Origin: Chloranthus sessilifolius
Lineage: Eukaryota > Streptophyta > Magnoliopsida > Chloranthales > Chloranthaceae
Length of the DNA: 64,000 nucleotides
Assembly (NCBI GenBank): GCA_021018995.1
Contig: CM037587.1
Coordinates: forward strand, 63,693,604-63,757,603
Direction of reading: 5' to 3'
In this document: positions 56,820-64,000 of the stretch, piece by piece
How positions within the stretch are numbered: position 1 is the stretch's first letter
Layout: every line of letters starts with the position of its first letter
Program-made: the position numbers and the translations under genes
The notes under the pieces: generated by a model
What the model was told of the DNA's origin: nothing
The model's input: only the letters and a program-made list of their open reading frames with translations
Databases searched by the model: none

Positions 56820-57952
56820 AATAATCTATTGCATAAGTATTTTTTTTATACTTATAATTTCCTTTAAGAGTTGTTATTTGGTTGAGCTGGTATTATGTGA
56901 CTGACCCACTCATAATTGTTGCCATATGATGCATGGTATCACCATCTTAATTGTATTCAGCCCTAAGATTTCATGGGGAAATTGTCTATATTATATAATG
57001 TCTTGAATCAGAAATAGAGGAATGAGCAACAGCGAGAAGACCCATGGATTAAGAAGTTTAGATTGATTAGAATGTGCATAGATGCACTGGCTAGGCTTAT
57101 ATAAACATTTTTTAAAGGCAATGGATCATAGTTATATGAGAAACATAAGTTCTGCCATGACCAATATACTCTTGATGCTTCTAGATAAGGAAAAAATTAC
57201 TTTTAAGTGAACAAAACCTACTAGTAATGTAGAAAATGATTGAAAAATGCAGTGCACACATTATAATTTTCTTTAAGCACATGGACTTATTTCAGTTGGC
57301 AATACCAAAAGATTCTCAGTACGTAATTATCATGTTCAAAATTTGTTGACAGTAGCAGATTAAAGGAGATGGGGATGTGTAAAGATAGTTCGACCAAATG
57401 TCATCAGTCTTTGCTTTGAGGCTTCTATCGTTGCTTTAAGGCTTTAGGGACTAAAGATAATGGTAGTGTTTTCCTACTGATTAAAAAAAATGGTTATGGT
57501 TACCTAGTTCACATTCAGTTCGATCTACAGGGTCTGCAATTCAGTGATTCTCATAAAGAGGCAAATAGCAAAATTTTAAGAATTAGCTCGCTAACTTTGT
57601 AAACAGACTGTGGAGTGCGGATTTTGACCACATATGGTAAATATTCTTGGCGATGATTTTGGTTGAGCCTTCCAAGGTTCCGCCAAATGTTTAAAAAATA
57701 TCTATATTGTAGCCCTCATATCTTCTCAACTATGTTCAGCTATTCAAGGTTTGCATTAAGGGTCAGTATGATTTGAATCTTATACTTTGGCATTCTACAC
57801 ATTTTCTTATTGTCAATGCAGGTTGGTCAAGAACAGTTTTCCCTAAGTTCACATGGATGGCCTCCTTTCATGAGAATGAACCCTATCTTTGATTGGTCAT
57901 ACAGGTTTTTTTTAAACCTTAATCTGCATATATATAGAAAAAAGGTTATGGT
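56820..57952 (+). other. Intergenic DNA left of the second Athila element
   Basis: AT-rich and unique-looking; no gene, repeat or transposon end recognised before the LTR at 57,953. Confidence 0.5.
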
Positions 57953-58244
57953 TGTTAAGCAGTGAAAAATACCATTTTTCACCTCCTAACCTAACCTTTG
58001 GTGGACCTTGGAGCTAACTAATAAGGTGTTTTAAGTGTGTTTTGTAGATAAGCAATAAATTACAGCTTAGTACAGATATTCAATCAAAAGAGCCAAAGAA
58101 GCACTGTGCTACCCAATTGGAAAGGCCTGAGACCAAGTCCAGCTACAAGGAATAAGATTGAACCTGCCAAGAGGTTGCTGAGTGTGGAACAAATGAAGAA
58201 CAACACACCCAAGATGTGTGCCAGCTGCGGAAGTACAAGACAGA

Positions 58245-58870
58245 ACCTATCGAGAGGGTAAGTCCAGCTATCGAGAGGTTCTGATGATCGAAAACCAAGC
58301 AGTCGAGAGGTTGAACATGTGTATAAGAAGCTGTCGAGAGGTACTGAGTTGAAAAGATGAACATCTCGTGAGGTTCCAGCACTTATCAAGAGGTTGGAAG
58401 TACAGACGCAGAACCTGTCAAGAGGATACTTCAAGGTACAAATGAAGTCGAGAGGTTCCAAGATACTTATCGCGAGGTTCAACTGAACCTATCGAGCAGT
58501 GCAAGATAACCTGTCGACGACTTACCTGAAGCAGCGTTCATTCTCGCGAGGATTGAGCCAACTTGTCGAGGACTTCACTGAAGATTGTATAACCTGTCGA
58601 CAGGTTGAGTATAACCTGTTGAGAGGATGAGTGTGGAATTGGGCAGAACGAAGAAATAAACCTTCAATCTTATCGACAAGTTCAAATCAACCTCTCGAGA
58701 TGTTCTCCCAAGCTGTCGACATAATCTTCATTAACCTATCGAGATGTATCCAAACCTATCGAGAGCTACTTCAATCATGTCGAGAAGTCTCAGAAGCTAT
58801 CGACAGCCACTGCAACCTGTCGATGTACACACAAAGCAAATTCAGATCTTGTCGAGAGGATCCCTGAACC
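58245..58870 (+). repeat. AACCTGTCGACAGGTT-type array, mostly as TCGAGAGGTT
   Basis: About twenty-five sites. Most read 'ctatcgagaggtt' or 'tgtcgagaggtt', with one full palindrome 'aacctgtcgacaggttgag' near 58,591-58,609. Compared with the family member at 45,750 the favoured half-site has shifted from GACAGG to GAGAGG. Confidence 0.88.
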
Positions 58871-59154
58871 ACTTGACACTCGATTTGGCAACTTCTCAGC
58901 ATCTTTCTTCAGCAACTGCCAATTCCAGAATTCTATGCATGAGTTCTAAAGCACGTCAGTAACACTTGGGGTATTTTTGGCACATAGTTGGGCATGCATG
59001 GAAACCCTAACTACTTCATGTGTACTCACCAGTTAAGAGCCAATAGGAGAAGAGCTTCTAGAAGAAAAATTGGCAACATCAGCAGCCCAGAATAACAAAA
59101 TTATTCCCTTGTGCTCTGATTGGCTGAAACGGATCTAAGGATAGAGGAGGAGAG

Positions 59155-59161
59155 TATAAGA
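59155..59161 (+). promoter_or_regulatory. LTR TATA box
   Basis: TATAAGA, with an inverted CCAAT word ('ctgattggctg') about 35 bp upstream, as in the other Athila LTRs. Confidence 0.55.
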
Positions 59162-60176
59162 GCTTGAAGAAAATACAGAATAAACATCCAAAATTTGAGA
59201 GAATCAGAGCTTAGGGTGAGATCCATATTTTTCCCTCAAAATTTTCCCTCCTTCTTCCTCCTTCTCTCATTCTCTCTTTAGCCAATCATGAGTGGCTAAA
59301 CTCTCCTCAGTAGTTAGGGTGAGGTCTAGAGCTATAAATTGAGAGTTTCAAAGGCTTATAAAGGATTGTATGTTGCACAGATTGTAGATTTGAGCACAAT
59401 AGGATTGTAAGTTTTATGATTGCAATGTAATTATGAATTTTAAAGGTGATTATGGTCTACATTTCACTTTTTCGTATTTGATTTCTCTGGGTCAGATACT
59501 CCTAGGGATGCTAACTAGAAATGAGGAGCTGGTAGCCTGGCATTCGCAGTATTTGCAATAGCTTTCCTGTTCTAATCAAGATCCTTGGAGTAGAACAATC
59601 TCTGGGATGGTCTGTGACCATTAAAGTGGACAGATCATAGCCTTAGGATTGTTTCAGTTATCTGGTCAAGATTGGATTCTTATACCTTGCATCTGCCAGA
59701 AATGGGGTACTTGTAGCTAGATGGAGGATTGTAGCAAATCTATCCTATGCACTGCCATTGATTCCTTTGATTTTCAGTAAAAGACAAAGACTCCTAGCTA
59801 CTGTTCTCACCCTTTTGAATTTTCATCTCTTCTATATCTCCTTTTATCTTTGTGTTTGATTAGATCTGGATCAATAGCATCTCTCTTTTGTAATTTGTAG
59901 TTAAAGTGACAAAACCATAAAACCTCTCATCTTTCCTGCTTTAGTTTAGTTTAAATTAGGATAAAGTGCCAGATCTACCATAGATATGGAGATTTACCAT
60001 CCTTTAGAATATATTTCCTTGTGGACATACCCTTACTTACCTTTTAAAACTTGTTTACAACAGCCCTGATTCTTGCAGGACTGGCTGCTTGCCTTGATTC
60101 AACATTGCTATAATTTGTGCAGCTAATCTACTGTTTTAATCATATAATAATTGCAAGGTATAAAATAATAAGTTTT

Positions 60177-60194
60177 TGGCGGCACTGCCGGGGA
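60177..60194 (+). other. Primer-binding site (tRNA-Asp type)
   Basis: TGGCGGCACTGCCGGGGA, close to the tRNA-Asp complement used by Athila elements. It is about seven bases after the LTR. Confidence 0.88.
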
Positions 60195-60629
60195 ATTGTA
60201 TTTTTAAAAGTGGTAGATCTAAGTTTTCTTATTTTTAGATTTAGATTTTTCATTGATTGTTAAGTGTTTGATTAATTGCTGCTTTAGTCTTTATTGTAGT
60301 TTCACTCTGTTTCAGATCTGGATCTGTGGAGCTAAGAGGAGTTCTGTATCACTTGGAAGAACAAGTATTGCTTAAGTTTGCATCTCTTAACTCTGTTTAC
60401 ATTTCTAGATCTATAGTTGAGTAGATCTGCTACATTTGTTGGGCATTTTGTGATTGTTTTGATTGAATTTTGTACTATGACTTTCTGCTTTGTATTTGGT
60501 TTCTGTGGTATGTATGCTTGGGAGGAGATCTCTTAATCCTGAGATTGCTCCCTTAGATCTTGAAGCTGAAAGATTTCTTAGACCTAAGCAAGCCATAACA
60601 CACCTTTTGTTGATTCTGAAATTTCTTCA

Positions 60630-62120
60630 ATGGGTGAGCAACCTAGGACTTTAAAGGAATTCATTACACCAGGGGTTTACAATTCTCCCTTGTGCATTCA
60701 ATTCCCTGCTGTCCAAGGGAACTATGACATCAAGTCTTCTATCATACAGATATTACCCTCATACCATGGCCTGAGCAAAGAAGACCCATATAAGCATATT
60801 GATGAAATTTTGGGACTATGTACTACATTCAATATTGTAGGTTTGGGGGAGGAAGCAACCATGTTGAGACTCTTTCCTTTTTCACTAAAGGATAAAGCCA
60901 TAACTTGGTTGTCAATACTCCCAACCAATAGTATTCAGTCCTAGAATGAACTTCAATGTCAGTTTTTGGCCAAGTTTTTTCCCATGTCCAAAACAAGTCA
61001 GTTGAGGAAGAGCATTATCTCATTTGCTCAAGCCCCAACTGAAGATTTTTACCAAGCCTTAGAGAGATTTAAAGAACTCCTAAAGCAATGTCCCCATCAT
61101 CAGATTCCTGAATGGTAACTTGTCTAAAGTTTCTATCAAGGGATTGATCCTAAAAGCAGGGATATGGTTGATGCTTCTTGTGGTGGTACATACCTCTACA
61201 AGACTGCAGATGAGGCTTGGGAGTTATTAATATCATCAGTGAAAACTTCATAGAAAGGGAGACCTGGGCAAGAGATGTTGAGACTCTTAGATTGGTGAGA
61301 GAAAATACTATCATAGGAAAGATGTATGAGGTGAGTGGACATAACGATTTGGAGAGAAAAGTGGACAGCTTGACCCTAAAATTTGATAAGCTCATGGGAG
61401 CAATGTAGTCTCTAATGGCTGCTAAAGTGGAGGAGGCATGTGTCACATGTCAGTCCCCCACTCACTCCCTTGAGGAATGTCCTTTAGCTGCCCAATTCTC
61501 AGATTTTGTGATGGAATATATAAATGCTACTCAATCCTATGGACAACAGCCTATTGCTAGCTATCATTGGAGAAACCACCCAAACTTGAGGTGCAGACAA
61601 AATTTTCAAAACCAGCAGCAGCAGCAGCCACTACAGTCCATGCCCTATAGGAATGCCCAACCATACTAGCAGAATTATTTCCCAAGGCCCCAATATCAAC
61701 AACCTATGGCTCAGCCAATGGTTCAGCTTGTACTTCAAAGTGCACTAGCCCCAGCACCCTCTAGGTCCCTCACATTTGAGGAGCAAGTTCTGGCTTCACT
61801 GTAGAATTTGGTCTCTTTATCTCAAACTATTAACTCCTACAGTTAAAGCATCAAGAAGATAGAGGACCACCTTGGTCAACTATCTAATTCTTTGGCTAGG
61901 AGAGAAGAGGGGAGACTGCCCAGCCAGGCCATGAACAAATCAAAAGGGCAATACATGGTTGGTGAGACTTCTTCTCATGAAGAAGTCAAATCTGTCACCA
62001 CTTTGAGGAGTGGGAGGTTGGTGGATAACTAAGTTAGTAATGAGCCTGAGGAGAAAAGTACAGAAAATAAAGATACAACCCATGAGAATTTATAGCAGGA
62101 GCAGTATTTAAAAAATAAGG
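60630..62120 (+). pseudogene. Athila gag (fossil)
   Basis: Opens MGEQPRTLKEFITPGVY, nearly as in the element at 44,026. The capsid core 'LRLFPFSLKDKAITWLSILP' lies near 60,870-60,930. A Cys/His region 'CVTCQSPTHSLEECP' is at about 61,440-61,484, followed by a Gln-rich zone. Broken. Confidence 0.88.
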
Positions 62121-62123
62121 GGA

Positions 62124-62816
62124 GTGATGTGCCTCAACAGAAAATTGAAAAAAAAAAAAAAAGAAAAATCTGATGAACTTGCTAAGGCTACAAATGGGAG
62201 GACAGTTTCCCATTTGCCATATCTTAATGCATGGAAAGTAACTTCTCCTTTTTACAAGGGGAATGCTAAGGTTGAGGTGATGATGGATACCTTTAAACAA
62301 GTAAAGATCAACTTACCTTTACTTGATGCCATCAAGCAAGTTCCAGCCTATGTAAAATTTTTGAAAGACTCATGCACCCACAAAAGACAGTCTAGGATAC
62401 ACTTATCCAAGAAGGTATTTTGTGCTGAGAAAGTGAATCAAGTGCTGTCTATTGTAACTCCAACCAAGCTTCAAGATCCTGGAATTCCCACAATCCCCTG
62501 TATCATTGGGGATCATATTATTAAAAAAGCTTTATTAGATCTGGGAGCTAGTGTGAATTTGCTTTCATATTTAGTATATGAGAAGCTGAGACTAGGAGAA
62601 TTGAAGCCCATACATGTGGTGCTACAACTAGTAGAAAAATTTGAAAGGAAGCCTATGGGAATGATAGAGGATGTTTTAGTTGGAGTTGATGAATTTTTTT
62701 ACCCAGCAGACTTTCTGGTGCTTGACATGGAGCCAAGCAAGTACACCACCTCAATTCCTGTAATTTCAGGTAGACCCTTCTTGGCCACTGCCAATGCTTG
62801 CATTCAGTGTAGATAA
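62124..62816 (+). pseudogene. Athila gag end and retropepsin (fossil)
   Basis: An open stretch of 230 residues. It begins with a Lys-rich segment, then 'NGRTVSHLPYLNAWKV', the linker 'VKINLPLLDAIKQVPAYVKF', then the protease: 'LLDLGASVNLLSYLVYEKL' (active-site region, about 62,533-62,590), 'GMIEDVLVGVDEFFYPADFL', ending 'SGRPFLATANACIQCR'. Confidence 0.9.
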
Positions 62817-63043
62817 GGAATAATGGAGGTGTCTTTTGGTAACATGAAGGTGAAATTGAATGTTTACAATATAGCCAATCAACCTCACTTGGATGGTGAG
62901 GATTGTTTTTCAATTGATGTTTTTGATAAGCCTGTGGAAGAGACTTTTCCCAAGCTGCTGCATAGTGAGGACTTTTGTGATGATTTTGATGATGTTTTTG
63001 AGAAAGAGTAGAGTGAGACCGTGGAAGAGAAGGGCCCCACCCC

Positions 63044-64000
63044 ATGGTTCATGAGGTGAAAGCCCTAATTTCTGATGAGGGGCTAGCAACAAGATATCCT
63101 CCTGGGAAACCAAATGTGTTGTTTCTTCCACCACCATCAAAGGCACCTTTGTTGCCTTCTCTCATATGCCCACCAGAGGTAGAGTTGAAACAGCTGCCTA
63201 AGACCTTGAAGTATGATTTTTTAGAGGCAAATCAGAAATTGTCAGTTATTATTTCTTCCTCTCTCACTGATGAGCAAGAGGAAGAGTTGTTGTGTGTTTT
63301 GAGGAAACATAAGAGAGCAATTGGCTGGACCATTACTAACCTTAGGGGCATCAGCCTTGCTGTGTGTATATATAAAATTCATCTGGAAGAGGGTTCCAAA
63401 CCCTCTAGAGAAATGTAGAGAAAATTGAATCCCCACATACAAGAAGTGGTCCAATTGTTAGATGCTGGAGTCCTCTACCCAATTTCATATTTTGAATGGG
63501 TGGCACCTACTCAGGTGGTACCCAAGAAATCTGAAATTACTGTGAAAAAAAATGATTCTGGTGAGCTTGTTCCAACCAGGGAAACCACAGGTTGGAGGGC
63601 ATGAATAGACTATCGGAAGCTCAAACCGAAAACCAGGAAAGGCCATTTCCCTTTGCCCTTCATTGACCAAATATTGGATAAGTTAGCAGGGAAGACTTTT
63701 TATTATTTTCTTGATGGATATTCAGGGTATAACCAAATTCCTGTTTACCCATAAGATCAAGAAAAGACTACTTTTACATACCCATTTGGCACCTTTGCTT
63801 ATAGAAGGATGCCATTTGGACTGTGTAATGCACCTACAACTCTCCAAAGGTGCATGTATGCTATATTTTCTGATATGATTGAGTAGTTTCTAGAGATTTT
63901 CATGGATGATTTCTCTATTTTCGGGGATAGTTTTAGCCAATGTCTACATTATCTCAGCCTTGTGTTGTAGACATGTGAGAAAACCAACTTGGTGTTAAGT
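63044..64000 (+). pseudogene. Athila reverse transcriptase, 5' part (fossil)
   Basis: Linker and polymerase of the same element: 'PPEVELKQLPKTLKYDFLEA', 'KHKRAIGWTITNLRGISLAV', then the fingers region around 63,580-63,660, and 'PFGLCNAP' near 63,810. It runs off the window. Broken. Confidence 0.87.

Larger units (their letters stand above)
57953..60170 (+). repeat. Athila 5' LTR (2.2 kb)
   Basis: Begins TGTTAAGCAGTGAAAAATA, matching the LTR ends at 47,461 and 32,888. It has the palindrome array (58,245-58,870), a TATA box, and the U5 words 'ggtctgtgaccattaaagtg' and 'acaacagccctgattcttgc'. The end, near 60,170, is inferred from the primer-binding site. Confidence 0.85.
57953..64000 (+). mobile_element. 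Athila element, cut by the window edge (fossil)
   Basis: Ty3/gypsy, Athila lineage, plus strand, the same broad family as the element at 32,604-47,461. Visible parts: 5' LTR (57,953-about 60,170), tRNA-Asp-type primer-binding site, gag, protease and most of reverse transcriptase. It continues past 64,000. Several breaks are visible in the coding part, perhaps eight or more. Confidence 0.9.

Overview
The window is nuclear DNA of a flowering plant. It is AT-rich, intron- and transposon-laden, and has plant-type LTR retrotransposons (Athila and Tekay-like chromovirus lineages), a MULE carrying a plant-specific DUF1985-type gene, CACTA- and hAT-like miniature elements, and one host gene with a FANTASTIC FOUR (FAF) domain. 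The species cannot be named from the sequence; the style of the intergenic DNA suggests a large-genome woody angiosperm (weak inference).

Layout. 1-2,588: two Athila-type LTR pieces joined head to head. 2,589-9,292: a broken plus-strand Athila-like body (gag, protease, reverse transcriptase) whose 3' end runs into an inverted LTR. 9,293-12,005: the host island, with the single-exon FAF gene at 10,380-11,096. 12,015-28,212: a 4.0-kb MULE with a 9-bp target duplication and a DUF1985-type gene, split by a 12.2-kb Tekay-like chromovirus (15,995-28,182, two 2.5-kb LTRs, 5-bp target duplication). 28,222-32,603: repeat-rich intergenic DNA. 32,604-47,461: a long minus-strand Athila element with gag, pol, an extra coding region and a 3.0-kb 5' LTR that holds a hAT-like insert. 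47,462-53,700: a nest of miniature elements around a 3.0-kb solo LTR with a perfect 5-bp target duplication. 53,700-57,952: intergenic, with one fold-back element. 57,953-64,000: a plus-strand Athila element cut by the window edge.

The most interesting pattern is shared by unrelated elements. Each family has its own short palindromic word built on TCGA or CGAT, repeated many times in non-coding DNA: GGTGATCGATCACC (chromovirus), AACCTGTCGACAGGTT (Athila at 32.6-47.5 kb and 58 kb), TCAATCGATTGA (Athila at 3-9 kb), AGTCGATATCGACT (MULE), and TATGCGATCGCATA (hAT-like insert). In the chromovirus and in the long Athila element the same word occurs both in the LTR and just upstream of an extra coding region between integrase and the 3' LTR. 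These two extra regions share three sequence blocks in the same order and resemble the plant 'Transposase_32' type. With the DUF1985 gene in the MULE, this recalls the VANC anti-silencing factors of Arabidopsis VANDAL elements, which bind family-specific short motifs in their own non-coding DNA. That link is a hypothesis, not a demonstration.

All LTR elements are treated as fossils; coordinates of parts are approximate unless a terminal motif fixes them.
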